From Bacteroidales bacterium (lineage in GTDB: Bacteria; Bacteroidota; Bacteroidia; Bacteroidales; ML635J-15), in the NCBI GenBank assembly GCA_017617125.1, contig JAFZWY010000054.1, positions 1 through 64,000 on the forward strand: a stretch of 64,000 bases of DNA. Reading direction: 5' to 3'. Both the position numbers and the translations under genes were made by a program. The notes below the pieces were generated by a model. It did not search any database and was not told the DNA's origin. It saw only the letters and a list, made by a program, of their open reading frames with translations. Shown one piece after another: positions 42,726-51,957 of this stretch; within the stretch, counting starts at the first letter, position 1; each line of letters opens with the position of its first letter.

Positions 42726-43196
42726 ATGAAAATTATGCAAAACGAAGATTTCGAAAAATATCTCATAAAGTCGCAAGCCTATTGCTCGCGTGCCGAAAAG
42801 TGCGAAAGCGATGTACGTACCTATTTATTTAAGCAGCATGTCGATGCTGATGTTGTCGAAAAGATAATAGATAGCCTAAAGGAAGATAAATTCGTTGACA
42901 ATGACCGCTACGCTCGGGCTTTTGTCTCCGATGCTTTCAAGTTCAACAAATGGGGTAGGCTTAAGATTCGTCAGGCTTTGCTGGCAAAGGGTATTTCTGA
43001 TAAGATTATGGCTGAGCCTCTGTCCGAAATAGATGAATCCGCCTATATGTCGTTGATAGAAAGTTTGTTGAAATCGAAACTTAAGTCTGTTCGTGGCGAT
43101 GACGAATATAAGATTAAGGCTTCGGTTTTCCGATTTGCGTATAGCAGGGGCTTTGAGCCAGAATTGGTTGAAAAGGTTTGGGCAAAGCTGCGATAG
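42726..43196 (+). CDS. recX: Regulatory protein RecX
   Basis: RecX modulates RecA filament activity. The 156-residue protein has the three-helix repeats of the family, including CESDVRTYLFKQHVDADVVE, DNDRYARAFVSDAFKFNKWG and YKIKASVFRFAYSRGFEPELV. The frame is open from a GTG at 42708 inside the REP hairpin, but the ATG at 42726 is chosen, and 42735 is also possible. recA is not adjacent. It is the last gene of the LytTR operon and is convergent with the editing-protein gene, with only one base between stops. Confidence 0.88.
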   Translation: MKIMQNEDFEKYLIKSQAYCSRAEKCESDVRTYLFKQHVDADVVEKIIDSLKEDKFVDNDRYARAFVSDAFKFNKWGRLKIRQALLAKGISDKIMAEPLSEIDESAYMSLIESLLKSKLKSVRGDDEYKIKASVFRFAYSRGFEPELVEKVWAKLR

Positions 43197-43197
43197 T

Positions 43198-43707
43198 TTA
43201 TTCTATATCATCTGCAACTTCCAGATCCACAAACTCGTACTTGTTGCCGCTGTAGTCGAGTATTCTTACAAAATCGTCTGTACTTATGGAAATCAATGCG
43301 TTGAGTTGATTGGGCAGGAAGGTTAGGTGTCCTTTTGTGAGCAAGGTCTTGTCGATGAATGCAATGGTGTGGTTTTCGGTGTCGTTGAGTAACGAAAAGA
43401 CTGAAATTGCCCCAATCGTACCTTTAATCCACTTGTCGATGCGTTCCTGCGATGCGAACGAAAGTTTTCCCTGCTTAAGCTTGTGTTCGATGGCGTGAAT
43501 ATTTATGTCGCGGTAGTAGTCGGAAATGAGCAGGTAGTGCTGATTGCCCTTGTGGTTGCGCATAAATAGGTTCTTGCAACGGCAGGCACCAATGCGTTTC
43601 CAGAATGCACCGTCGTCTTCCGACGAGAAGTCGCGTGGCGATTCGTAATACTCAAATTTTATGTTCAAATCGGCTAATGCCTTGTAAACTATTTCCTGTC
43701 CAATCAT
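43198..43707 (-). CDS. Prolyl-tRNA editing protein of the ProX/PrdX type (YbaK fold)
   Basis: This 169-residue trans-editing protein is predicted to hydrolyse mischarged tRNA(Pro), usually alanyl-tRNA(Pro). CKNLFMRNHKGNQHYLL (about 44-60) is the family landmark, with the lysine and histidine region thought to take part in deacylation. GTIGAISVFSLLND and LTKGHLTFLPN follow. It overlaps the end of the MeaB fusion gene by 4 bases. A different YbaK-fold editor, likely for Cys-tRNA(Pro), lies at 61670-62164. Confidence 0.85.
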   Translation of the reverse strand: MIGQEIVYKALADLNIKFEYYESPRDFSSEDDGAFWKRIGACRCKNLFMRNHKGNQHYLLISDYYRDINIHAIEHKLKQGKLSFASQERIDKWIKGTIGAISVFSLLNDTENHTIAFIDKTLLTKGHLTFLPNQLNALISISTDDFVRILDYSGNKYEFVDLEVADDIE

Positions 43708-45437
43708 TTTTCGAAGTATTTTGCAAGTAGTTCGTGTGCGGCTACGAAACTGCTTATTTTGTTGTCGAGAACTTTTCTTTCGTAGTCTGGAAGGCTCTCT
43801 ATAATCTTTTCGTTTTGGTAGAAACTGTTCTTAATTGCTTCGTTTATTGTTTCGTAGAGCCAGTATTTCGCCTGTTCGTTGCGGTTGTAGTCGAAGTATC
43901 CGTTTGCATTTGTGTGGGCCACATATTTGGTAATCATCTCCCAGATGTCCATGATTCCCGCACCCGAAAGTGCTGAGCAGGTTGTTGCTATAGGTGTCCA
44001 GCGTGACTTTGGCATTGGGAACAAGTGCAGTGCGTTCTGATACTGTGTGCTGGCAAGTTGTGCTCGTGTGATGTTTTCGCCGTCGGCTTTGGTGATTGCT
44101 ATTGCGTCGGCCATTTCCATTATGCCACGCTTAATGCCCTGCAGGTCGTCGCCAGCGCCAGTGACGAGCAGTAGCAAGAAGAAGTCAACCATGCTATGTA
44201 CTGCAGTTTCCGACTGTCCAACGCCAACCGTCTCGACGAATATGGTGTCGAATCCTGCGGCTTCGCAGAGAATTATGGTTTCACGGGTTTTGCGTGCTAC
44301 ACCACCTAACGAACCTGCTGATGGCGAAGGACGTACAAAAGCGTTAGGGTGGGAGGTAAGGTTTTCCATGCGGGTTTTGTCTCCAAGGATAGAACCTCCG
44401 CTTCGTTCGCTGCTCGGGTCAACGGCAAGTACGGCAAGTTTATGGTTTAGGTCGCAGATTTTAACTCCAAGTGCTTCGATGAAAGTGCTTTTCCCTGCAC
44501 CAGGAACACCGGTTATGCCAATTCTTATCGATTTTCCAGAATGCGGTAGGCAACCTTCGATAATTTTCTGGGCAATGGCTTGGTGTTCCGGTCTTACGCT
44601 TTCAACCATTGTTATAGCCTGACCGAGAATATTTATGTCGGAACGCAATATGCCTGCAATGTATTCGTCTGCAGTGTGTTGTGCCTTGTGCCTGCGGAAT
44701 CTTGCAATGTTGGGATTTACCTGAGGTGGCTGTGATACGCCATCGTTTACGGCAAGAGCGCTGTTGTCGGCCTTGCTTTCCTCGACTTCTCCTATGAACC
44801 GTTTGTTCCCCCCATTGGCGTTAAAGGCATTAGGGCCTTTAGGGGCATTAGTGACCGGGGAATTAGAATCACTATCTTTTGTCGATTTAGAAGCATTTAT
44901 ATTTTCTTTGCGCATTCTTTTCATTCTTTCTGCAAAGCCTCCATTTTCAAGAAAATCTGTACTTAGTCTTTCAAGCAGACGAAACATGAGGTAATCTGTT
45001 TGGTTTAGAAGAATAATTGCCATGTTTGCAATAGTTTCGTCTGAACTATTTTTTGCAATTTTCATGAAAAAGTCTGCATCACTGTGTTCTGCCCCCTTTT
45101 TTCGCATATCTTCAAATTCTGCAGACCCCTTTTCCCATATTCTGAGATTTCTTGTATTTAGATAATCCTTATAATCTTCCAAAAGTTCTTTTAAACTGGC
45201 TTTTGCAACATTTTTTAGGAAGATTTCTGTTTTACTTGATGTACTCGCCGCCGCACTTCCTTCTGCAATATTTTGTTTCCCAGAACGAGCAGCTTGAATC
45301 ATCTGGTCAATTGTGCGATCTCCTTTTGTTAAGTATTTATTGCAAAAGTAATATGTGATTTCATATATTGCTTCTGCCTTTTGATATGCAACGAGTGATT
45401 TATAATTTCCAGGTTTAGATAACAATGAATCTTCCAT
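43704..45437 (-). CDS. Four-helix-bundle module fused to MeaB/ArgK GTPase
   Basis: A 577-residue frame joins two parts. Residues 1-165 match the four-helix-bundle family linked to 23S rRNA intervening sequences and the 'four helix bundle suffix' domain (YKSLVAYQKAEAIYEITYYF, ARSGKQNIAEGS, LLNQTDYLMFRLLERL). Residues 170-240 are a low-complexity linker (SPVTNAPKGPNAFNANGG). Residues 245-577 are a MeaB-type GTPase that protects and loads B12 in methylmalonyl-CoA mutase, with GVPGAGKST (310-318), LAVDPSSERSGGSILGDKTRM, ETVGVGQSE and ITKADG. Normal MeaB has about 310-350 residues. Methylmalonyl-CoA mutase itself is not in the window. Confidence 0.88.
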   Translation of the reverse strand: MEDSLLSKPGNYKSLVAYQKAEAIYEITYYFCNKYLTKGDRTIDQMIQAARSGKQNIAEGSAAASTSSKTEIFLKNVAKASLKELLEDYKDYLNTRNLRIWEKGSAEFEDMRKKGAEHSDADFFMKIAKNSSDETIANMAIILLNQTDYLMFRLLERLSTDFLENGGFAERMKRMRKENINASKSTKDSDSNSPVTNAPKGPNAFNANGGNKRFIGEVEESKADNSALAVNDGVSQPPQVNPNIARFRRHKAQHTADEYIAGILRSDINILGQAITMVESVRPEHQAIAQKIIEGCLPHSGKSIRIGITGVPGAGKSTFIEALGVKICDLNHKLAVLAVDPSSERSGGSILGDKTRMENLTSHPNAFVRPSPSAGSLGGVARKTRETIILCEAAGFDTIFVETVGVGQSETAVHSMVDFFLLLLVTGAGDDLQGIKRGIMEMADAIAITKADGENITRAQLASTQYQNALHLFPMPKSRWTPIATTCSALSGAGIMDIWEMITKYVAHTNANGYFDYNRNEQAKYWLYETINEAIKNSFYQNEKIIESLPDYERKVLDNKISSFVAAHELLAKYFEK

Positions 45438-45448
45438 AACAAAAGTTT

Positions 45449-46408
45449 TTATCTGTATTTATGTCCTGCAAGGTAGTTCTGTACATAGTCTTTCACACCA
45501 TCTTCGAGCGAATGAAATTCGCCATTGTAGCCAGCTTTCCGAAGCGATGTTATGTCGGCTTCGGTGAAATACTGGTACTTGTTGCGTATGTCGGCAGGTG
45601 TGTCGATGTAGGTGATGTTTGGTGCCAAGCCCATGGCTGCAAATGTAGCCTTGCCAAGATCGTTGAACGGACGGGCTTTGCCAGTTCCAAGGTTGTATAT
45701 TCCGCTGTGCTTGCGAGTTTCCATGAAGTATATCAGCACATCGACGACATCTTTCACATAAACGAAATCGCGACTCTGTTGTCCGTCGGCATAGTCGGGA
45801 CGGTGCGAGCGGAAAAGCTTTAGCATTCCTGTCGCATTTATCTGGTTGAAGGCATGCATAATCACCGAAGCCATGCGTTCCTTGTGGTACTCGTTTGGAC
45901 CATACACATTGAAAAACTTGAATCCTGTCCAGAAAAACGGCTTGCGTTCCTGTGCGAGCATCCACTTGTCGAACTCGTTCTTCGAAATGCCGTATGGGTT
46001 GAGCGGTTTCAAAATGTTGGGGTCGGTGGTGTCGGAAAAGCCGTTTTCGCCCATTCCGTATGTTGCTGCCGACGATGCGTAGAGGAAAGGAATGCCGTAT
46101 TTGCAGCATTTTTCCCAAAGCATCTTGGTGTATTCGGTGTTCATTTTCAGTAGCAGCGACAGGTCGAATTCTGTGGTGTCGGTTCTCGCACCGAGGTGGA
46201 AGATGGTTTCAACCTGCTTGTGGTTGGCATCGAGCCAGTCGGCAAAGTCGTCGCGGTTGACGAACTTTACTTTCTTGTTCTCGAAGTTGCCTTTCTTCTC
46301 TTCGCGCGAAAAGTCATCCGATAATACAAGATCGGTGTATCCGCGTTCTATAAGTGTGGCTGCCAAGTTGCTGCCTATGAATCCTGCTGCTCCTGTTACT
46401 ACTATCAT
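45449..46408 (-). CDS. hldD: ADP-L-glycero-D-manno-heptose 6-epimerase type protein
   Basis: This 319-residue extended SDR enzyme matches the HldD (RfaD) family. GAAGFIGSN (6-14) binds the dinucleotide, SSAATYGMGENGF and YGISKNEFDKW hold the Ser/Tyr-Lys catalytic residues, and FFNVYGPNEYHKERMAS and DFVYVKDVVDV are HldD landmarks. It is predicted to invert C6 of ADP-heptose for LPS core synthesis. Its stop lies 11 bases before the MeaB fusion gene starts, so the two may be co-transcribed. Confidence 0.88.
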   Translation of the reverse strand: MIVVTGAAGFIGSNLAATLIERGYTDLVLSDDFSREEKKGNFENKKVKFVNRDDFADWLDANHKQVETIFHLGARTDTTEFDLSLLLKMNTEYTKMLWEKCCKYGIPFLYASSAATYGMGENGFSDTTDPNILKPLNPYGISKNEFDKWMLAQERKPFFWTGFKFFNVYGPNEYHKERMASVIMHAFNQINATGMLKLFRSHRPDYADGQQSRDFVYVKDVVDVLIYFMETRKHSGIYNLGTGKARPFNDLGKATFAAMGLAPNITYIDTPADIRNKYQYFTEADITSLRKAGYNGEFHSLEDGVKDYVQNYLAGHKYR

Positions 46409-46466
46409 TGCCTTTCAATTTTGTGCAAAGTAAACAAATTTATTTGAACATCGGTAGCTTTCTTTG

Positions 46467-49088
46467 CTAACCGATTATGCTTTTATATATAAGTTCCGCA
46501 GTGCCAATCCTGTAGCCGTCGGAACGGAAAGTTATCTTGCCGTTGCTGTCAATAATGAATATTAGTGGCGGATTGTCGTTGTACTGCTGCTTTGTGTCGC
46601 GTAAAATCTTGTCCATAAGACCGTTGCTGTCGGTGGTGACAATGGTTTGCTTTGGAAGGTTCCATTTTGCTGCCGAGAATGGTTCGGTAAGTTTTTCCTG
46701 CGGGACAACCATCAGTATATTGCCACCCCAATTTTCATAGGTTTCGCGCATTGCTCCAAATTCCTTCAGGGTGTGCTTGGTGGGTTCGCGGTTGGGGTCA
46801 ATAAAGCAGAGAACCAATGGTTTGTCTTTTGCCAAGTCGTTCAGTTTTATGGTTTTACCGTCTGCTTCTATTTGACTGTCGCTGGAAATGAATCCGTAGA
46901 ATTCCTTTTCGCGCTGAACCAATGGACGAATCTTCACTTCGCGTTCCATGGTTTCGCCTTGCTTGATGTTGAAGAACTCGAGGTGCGACAATACTTCGCC
47001 GTCGCTGTAGCGGTTGCCGGTCGATAGCATGTAGTAGCCTTCTTCGAGTTCAAGTTCTACTGGGAACTGGGCAACGCGCGGGTCATCTTCGTAGTCGAAG
47101 GTTGTAAAGTCTCCGTCTTCGAACTTGGCAATCGTGTAGTGAGTCCAGTATTGCGGCTTAAGTTCCTTTGTGCCATTGTATTTCAGGACAAGTTTGCCAG
47201 TTTTTGCAGCTGGTTTTGCATCTTCCATGGCAACAATCTGCCAGTCGTTGTCGTCGTACACGAAAATCTGGCGTGTTGCATTGTCTAGGTATGCTGGAAT
47301 ATTCAGCGAACGACAGGCTGCGACGAAGAAAATGTCGCGAGAGCGACTGTCGGCGTGGCGAAGTTCGAATACTCCGCGTGGTGAAATTGGACAGTTGAAG
47401 TAATTGCCTTCGGTGTCGGTCTGGATGTTTGCTTTTGTCCATTCCAAAATGGCTGAATAGGAGGGATTTGTACCAAGAATTTTTCCAAGATTTTCGCTTA
47501 GGAACTGTCTCCACGGACGAATCATTTCCACTTCGATGCGTGCTGGCAAAATACCTTTCTTGAAAACTTCAACTGGATATTTGCCGTCGTATTCCATAAT
47601 ATGTTGGTTGAGTGTCACGGCTTCGCAGTCGCGCAAATCCTTGTCCGACAATGATTTTATAAAGTCGTATAGGAAAAGATTTTCGTTCTTTTCGGCATGT
47701 GCATCCGTAAAGGCAATGATTTCCTTGTAGTTGCCTTCGCTTTTCTTAACAATTTCGTGGATTTGCTCTGCCGTAAGGTTTTCGTTTGTGAGCTTGGCAA
47801 TCTCATCGTCGGTAGGGAAAGTCTTTAGATAGGCGTTGCGTATCGAATCTTCGAAAGCCAGTCGCTTGTTGTTTTTGTCGGCTTCGTCGGGAGTGACATT
47901 TGTAGTTACTGGTTTTCCCGCTGGCGGAACTATGTCGAAGTCCTCTTCGTATTCAGCTCCTGATATGCGGTTGAGTTTCAATGTTATAGCATCACTTTCC
48001 CTGACATCAATCTTGGCATAGTCGTATTTGCCGTCCTTGCTTGCCCAGATGAGCAAGTCGCCAAGTCCGGTTGTAAGGCTTGCCTTGCCTTCGCTGTCGG
48101 TTTCACCAGATGAAATCGGATAATATTCGGCATAGTTGTAAAGTTTGAATTTAACCTTGGCATTTTCTACAAGGTTTCCGCTTTCGTCGGTGACTGTCAC
48201 TGTTATCTTCTTGGTATCGGTGTAGTTGGGAAGCATGTTAATCTTCGCGAACAATTCTCCTCTGAAGTTTATTTCCTCGTCGCCCTTGTACTTGCCGAAA
48301 GCGTTCGAGTGTACCATCATGCAGCGGGTTGATGGAGCGGCAAACCATCCCATGTCGAGTTTTGCATCGGGTTCGCAGGCACCGAGGAAATACCATTTAC
48401 CATCGACCCATACTTCCACCCAGGCGTGGTTGTCGTCGGTGTGTGCCCAACGCGGTGTGTAGCATTGGCGTGCAGGAATGCCTACGGCTCTGAGTGCCGT
48501 TACCGTGAATGTCGATTCCTCGCCGCAGCGGCCGAACGATGTGCGTATGCTTGCCAATGGTGCCGATGTACGTGCGTCCGAAGCCCTGTAGCATACCTTT
48601 TCGTGGCACCAGTGGTTTACTTCGAGTGCTGCATCGTACATGCTCATGTCCTTTATGCGGTCTTTTATCTCGTTGAAAATGAACATTCTGGCGGTGTCAA
48701 GGTTTTCGTTGTTGACACGATAAACAAGCACAAAATGGCGGAAAATGTCTTCTGGAACACTTTTTCCCCACGAGAAAAAGTCGCGCGCCTTGAATGCGTA
48801 TTTTACTTGATTTAGAAAGAACTCGCCATCATAGTCGGCAAGGTCGCTGTAGGGCATGTAGGCGTACAGGAATTTCAAGGCTTCGGTTTCCTCGAGCGAA
48901 AGTTTCTCGTCGAAAACCGAAAAAAGTTCTGTGCTGCGACCCTGAGCAAGTTCCTTGCGAGTTTCAAAGTCGTTTTCTACCTGCGAACGATATGCCTCGT
49001 CGGTAATGAAATGTTGCACGTTGTCCTTCTTGCATGATACAAGAGAGATTATTATAGCTGCGATTGCAAGTGATATAAGTCGTTTCAT
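46467..49088 (-). CDS. Transglutaminase-domain lipoprotein with a C-terminal thioredoxin-like domain
   Basis: This is a large lipoprotein of 873 residues (lipobox SLVSC, C19). A transglutaminase/papain-like core at about 130-260 keeps the triad C188 (GRCGEES), H221 (DDNHAWVEVW) and D241 (GACEPD). A carboxypeptidase-regulatory or CNA-B-like beta domain follows (about 300-390; ITVTVTDESGNLVENAKVKF). A second transglutaminase-like segment lies near 550-620 (SPRGVFELRHADSRSRDIFFVAACRSLNIPAY), and a thioredoxin-like domain ends the protein (LVLCFIDPNRE...IFIIDSNGKITFRSDG) without a CxxC pair. It probably acts on proteins or peptides in the periplasm or at the surface. It is last in a three-gene unit with two membrane proteins. 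Confidence 0.82.
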   Translation of the reverse strand: MKRLISLAIAAIIISLVSCKKDNVQHFITDEAYRSQVENDFETRKELAQGRSTELFSVFDEKLSLEETEALKFLYAYMPYSDLADYDGEFFLNQVKYAFKARDFFSWGKSVPEDIFRHFVLVYRVNNENLDTARMFIFNEIKDRIKDMSMYDAALEVNHWCHEKVCYRASDARTSAPLASIRTSFGRCGEESTFTVTALRAVGIPARQCYTPRWAHTDDNHAWVEVWVDGKWYFLGACEPDAKLDMGWFAAPSTRCMMVHSNAFGKYKGDEEINFRGELFAKINMLPNYTDTKKITVTVTDESGNLVENAKVKFKLYNYAEYYPISSGETDSEGKASLTTGLGDLLIWASKDGKYDYAKIDVRESDAITLKLNRISGAEYEEDFDIVPPAGKPVTTNVTPDEADKNNKRLAFEDSIRNAYLKTFPTDDEIAKLTNENLTAEQIHEIVKKSEGNYKEIIAFTDAHAEKNENLFLYDFIKSLSDKDLRDCEAVTLNQHIMEYDGKYPVEVFKKGILPARIEVEMIRPWRQFLSENLGKILGTNPSYSAILEWTKANIQTDTEGNYFNCPISPRGVFELRHADSRSRDIFFVAACRSLNIPAYLDNATRQIFVYDDNDWQIVAMEDAKPAAKTGKLVLKYNGTKELKPQYWTHYTIAKFEDGDFTTFDYEDDPRVAQFPVELELEEGYYMLSTGNRYSDGEVLSHLEFFNIKQGETMEREVKIRPLVQREKEFYGFISSDSQIEADGKTIKLNDLAKDKPLVLCFIDPNREPTKHTLKEFGAMRETYENWGGNILMVVPQEKLTEPFSAAKWNLPKQTIVTTDSNGLMDKILRDTKQQYNDNPPLIFIIDSNGKITFRSDGYRIGTAELIYKSIIG

Positions 49089-49092
49089 GGTA

Positions 49093-50001
49093 TTATTCCT
49101 CTACTTTTTCAATCTTGAATTTCAGATTTTTAGCATTATCCTTTAAATTTACAAATGCGTTCAGCAATGTGAAGTCGCTATTGTAGTACCTTGGTTGTGC
49201 TTCGATAGTTTCGTCGGTACATTTAAAGTTGAATTGCGGGCATCTGTCGAAACTGTTGCCAGTGCTGTCAACAATCCACAGAATGAATTCGTCGTCTGGA
49301 GTAGCACCATCGATTTTTACGCCCTTTGTGCTTATGTAGCGATAGTTTGTCATGTAGAAATCAAGGTTCTGATTTTCGATTTTGTAGCCATCTGCAATCT
49401 GAGTGTCGAAAGGTGTAAGTGTTAGCAAAGGCTCGTTGTCTTCGATTTTAAGGATACTGGAGAATACGTCTGCTTTTTGTGGAATACTAAAATGTGAAAT
49501 GCGATCCTTCAAGTTTACAATCATCATACAGAAGAAGGTCACAGATATTGCAATAATCACAATGGTGTACCAGGTGTTGAATCTGCTGACTAGCTTTTTC
49601 TTGTGCATATCCACTTGCCTTGTCTGCGCTTTGAATTTTTCAATGTATTCCTTTACGTCGGGATAGTCGCCGTATTTAATTTTTAATTTGTCATTAATAT
49701 CTATGATTTCCTTGGCAGTGAGTTTGTCGACTCGTGAGTCTGCCTTCTTTTCGCTTTCCTTTTTCTTCAGCTTTAATCCGAACGAGAGAAGCATAGGACC
49801 CATCAATACCGCCATCGCACCGATAATTATATTGAAAGTCAGAATGCCAGCAAACAATATGATAGACAATGTTATAACTATTTTGGGGACATTATGTTCG
49901 ATTACATCGCTCATGTTGCGCGGATATTTGTTTTTGAATCCAGTAAGTACTTTTTCGTTACTTTGCATTAATACCTGGAAATTATTTTTGTTTGTGTCCA
50001 T
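49093..50001 (-). CDS. Membrane protein of unknown function
   Basis: This 302-residue protein has two hydrophobic segments together near residues 40-75, a lysine-rich charged stretch (80-140) and a third segment near 145-165 (WYTIVIIAISVTFFCMMIV). A C-terminal soluble beta-rich domain of about 130 residues follows, probably outside. The C-terminal domain has the same general plan as that of its neighbour at 50025-51503 (a membrane segment, then a beta-rich domain). Its stop lies 4 bases before the transglutaminase gene. No family was recognised. Confidence 0.7.
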   Translation of the reverse strand: MDTNKNNFQVLMQSNEKVLTGFKNKYPRNMSDVIEHNVPKIVITLSIILFAGILTFNIIIGAMAVLMGPMLLSFGLKLKKKESEKKADSRVDKLTAKEIIDINDKLKIKYGDYPDVKEYIEKFKAQTRQVDMHKKKLVSRFNTWYTIVIIAISVTFFCMMIVNLKDRISHFSIPQKADVFSSILKIEDNEPLLTLTPFDTQIADGYKIENQNLDFYMTNYRYISTKGVKIDGATPDDEFILWIVDSTGNSFDRCPQFNFKCTDETIEAQPRYYNSDFTLLNAFVNLKDNAKNLKFKIEKVEE

Positions 50002-50024
50002 TTTCTTCGGTTTTAGGTTGCTTA

Positions 50025-51503
50025 TTACATTATCATAAAATAATATGCGCTGTCGAGGGCTTGCTTTACGAGTTCAAAGTCGTTGGTAGTTTTGTAGCTG
50101 ACAAAGTTAACTCGGCATTTGCCCTTGCCATTTTCGATAATGCCTTTGGTGTTGTAAAAGTCGGTACTGTCACCAGCATACACATCCAGCAAAATAGGTG
50201 GCAGGCCTGTTATAACTTCGTAGTCCTTTGTAAACAATACTATGCCGAATGGCAATAGCGTGTCGGCGCTGTGGTTCGCCCGTCCGGTTGACGACAATTC
50301 AACATTGTCGAGCCTAATCTTGAAATGAGTGATTGCGCTATCGTTAAGAAGCCAGTTGCGTGATATTATATCGGCATGCAGATTGGCAGTAGAAGCAGCT
50401 TTTAAGTATGGGGTTCTACTTGTCGGGAAGTTGATTTCGTTGGTTGCCTTGATTCTGGTTGTACGGCTGCTCAGTTCATAGTATTTCGCAAATTCAGCCT
50501 TGTTTTCTTCGTACAATATAGGATCTTGGGTGAGAACTTCTTTTGGCAGATTAGTAGTGTCATATTCATATTTATGATGTGGCAACAGGAATGGTATCGG
50601 TATAGATACCAAGGTAATAGCCACAAGCATTAGCACGAGCTTGTTGCGGTTTTTCCTTTTGTTTTCCTTTACTTCGTCTATCATTTTGCCGAATTGGGCA
50701 AGGACTTCTTTTGCTTCATGGTTTTTCCCGTAAAGCGAATCTACATGGCGGGTGTACATTTCGTAGAAGCTAAGGAAGAGGTAGAATTGCGAGTCCTCTT
50801 TTGCAACTGGCGATTCTTCAACGTTTCTGTTCTTAAGTCCCCTGAATGCAAGAACGAAGAGCACTATTGATATTATTCCAAAGATTCCCGTAACTGTGTC
50901 GCTGACTTCGAATTGCGATATTATAGCCATTAGGAATACAAGAGCACCGACATAAAGCATCACCATTTCTTTTCGGAACGAAAGGACTTCCTTGAAAGTC
51001 GTCTTGCGTGTGAGTTTCATTCCGTCGATGTACTCGTTCATTGAGTTTATAAGGTTCCGGATGTTCAGGTCCGAGTCGGTTTGCTCGTGCAGAATGTGTC
51101 CGCAGGTGGGGCAGATGTTGCTGATGAGCGGAAATGGTGTTCCACAGTCGGGACAGGTTTTCGCATTTTCGTTTGCGATGACATTTACATCGTCACCGGT
51201 AATTCTGCTTGAGTTGCCGTGTCCGCTGCTATGTTTGAATTTGTCGTACTCGTAGCCGCAATACGGGCAGGTGTCCGAAATTAGCGGAATCTGCGCTCCG
51301 CAGCTGGGGCAGTGGTCGAGGTCTTCCTTTGCCATGCTGCTTATTTTTGCCTCCAGCGACTTGTTGAGGTATTCGTTAATCTCTTCGGCGGGAATTCCTT
51401 CCTTGATTCCCTCATTTATTATGGTTTCTCGCTCTACAAAAGTAAGGACTTTGTCCTTCAGTGCGATTTCGGTCAGCTGCTTTATTCTGTCTGGTATTAC
51501 CAT
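50025..51503 (-). CDS. Double zinc-ribbon membrane protein
   Basis: This 492-residue protein begins with a helical segment resembling SHOCT-like regions, then two zinc ribbons. CPSCGAQIPLISDTCPYCG lies at about 65-83, and CPDCGTPFPLISNICPTCG at about 116-134. The near-identical spacing suggests an internal duplication. Three membrane segments (about 180-225 and 285-305) divide the cytoplasmic ribbons from a C-terminal domain of about 180 residues, predicted outside. It heads a unit with 49093-50001 and the transglutaminase gene. The zinc-ribbon call is firm; the function is unknown. Confidence 0.78.
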   Translation of the reverse strand: MVIPDRIKQLTEIALKDKVLTFVERETIINEGIKEGIPAEEINEYLNKSLEAKISSMAKEDLDHCPSCGAQIPLISDTCPYCGYEYDKFKHSSGHGNSSRITGDDVNVIANENAKTCPDCGTPFPLISNICPTCGHILHEQTDSDLNIRNLINSMNEYIDGMKLTRKTTFKEVLSFRKEMVMLYVGALVFLMAIISQFEVSDTVTGIFGIISIVLFVLAFRGLKNRNVEESPVAKEDSQFYLFLSFYEMYTRHVDSLYGKNHEAKEVLAQFGKMIDEVKENKRKNRNKLVLMLVAITLVSIPIPFLLPHHKYEYDTTNLPKEVLTQDPILYEENKAEFAKYYELSSRTTRIKATNEINFPTSRTPYLKAASTANLHADIISRNWLLNDSAITHFKIRLDNVELSSTGRANHSADTLLPFGIVLFTKDYEVITGLPPILLDVYAGDSTDFYNTKGIIENGKGKCRVNFVSYKTTNDFELVKQALDSAYYFMIM

Positions 51504-51656
51504 ATTTTTATATGTTTAAAACGTCAAGCAAAAGTAACAAATATATCTGAATCTTGGCTATGTAAATCGTTGCAGATTAATTGTATATTTCTCTATTCCT
51601 TTAATTTGTCATCTGTCTTATTTCCACGACAATAATTTCTATACATTGTGGTTGTA

Positions 51657-51848
51657 TCGGATTTACTGCCTTAGGCAGTGAGCTAAAGGTTGCAATCCGA
51701 TACGTTTGAATATCAGCATTTGCAATGCGGTGTTGCTATTGTTCGGATTAAAAATTCTTATATTCGTATCTTTCGGATTGTTGCCATTGGCAACGAGCTG
51801 AAGGTAGCTGCTTAGGCAGCGAGCTAAAGGTTGCAAATCCGAAAGAAC
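51657..51848. repeat. Hairpin-GAGCTAAAGGT repeat units
   Basis: A first unit (about 51657-51707) has outer arms GTATCGGATT/AATCCGATAC around ACTGCC-TTA-GGCAGT and GAGCTAAAGGTTGC. A second element (about 51768-51848) has arms CTTTCGGATT/AATCCGAAAG around two units, GTTGCCATTGGCAAC-GAGCTGAAGGT and GCTGC-TTAG-GCAGC-GAGCTAAAGGT. Together with the copy at 51891-51920 they explain the gap 51504-51957. Confidence 0.75.
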
Positions 51849-51890
51849 AGAGGGTATGCAAGGCTTATTGAAGGATTTATGAGAATGTGA

Positions 51891-51920
51891 ACAAAAATAA
51901 AGTTCAACTTTAGATTTGTT
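51891..51920. repeat. Copy of the ATPase promoter repeat behind the gene
   Basis: ACAAAAATAAAGTTCAACTT and the following TAGATTTGT match 53120-53148 base for base. This copy keeps the palindrome AAAGTTCAACTTT and the -7-like TATTTTTG (minus strand) but lacks the -33 TTTG. Confidence 0.8.
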
Positions 51921-51957
51921 CGTTTTGTTGTTTTGCTGTTGATAATTAATGTGTTGT

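Noticed and set aside
45459..46118. Open frame of 219 codons inside the hldD-type gene
   Set aside because: Its composition is unlike a protein (Arg/His/Gln-rich) and it overlaps a well-supported epimerase gene.
51657..51848. CRISPR array
   Set aside because: The repeats are few, variable in length, palindromic in nested fashion and lack spacers of regular size. No cas genes are present.
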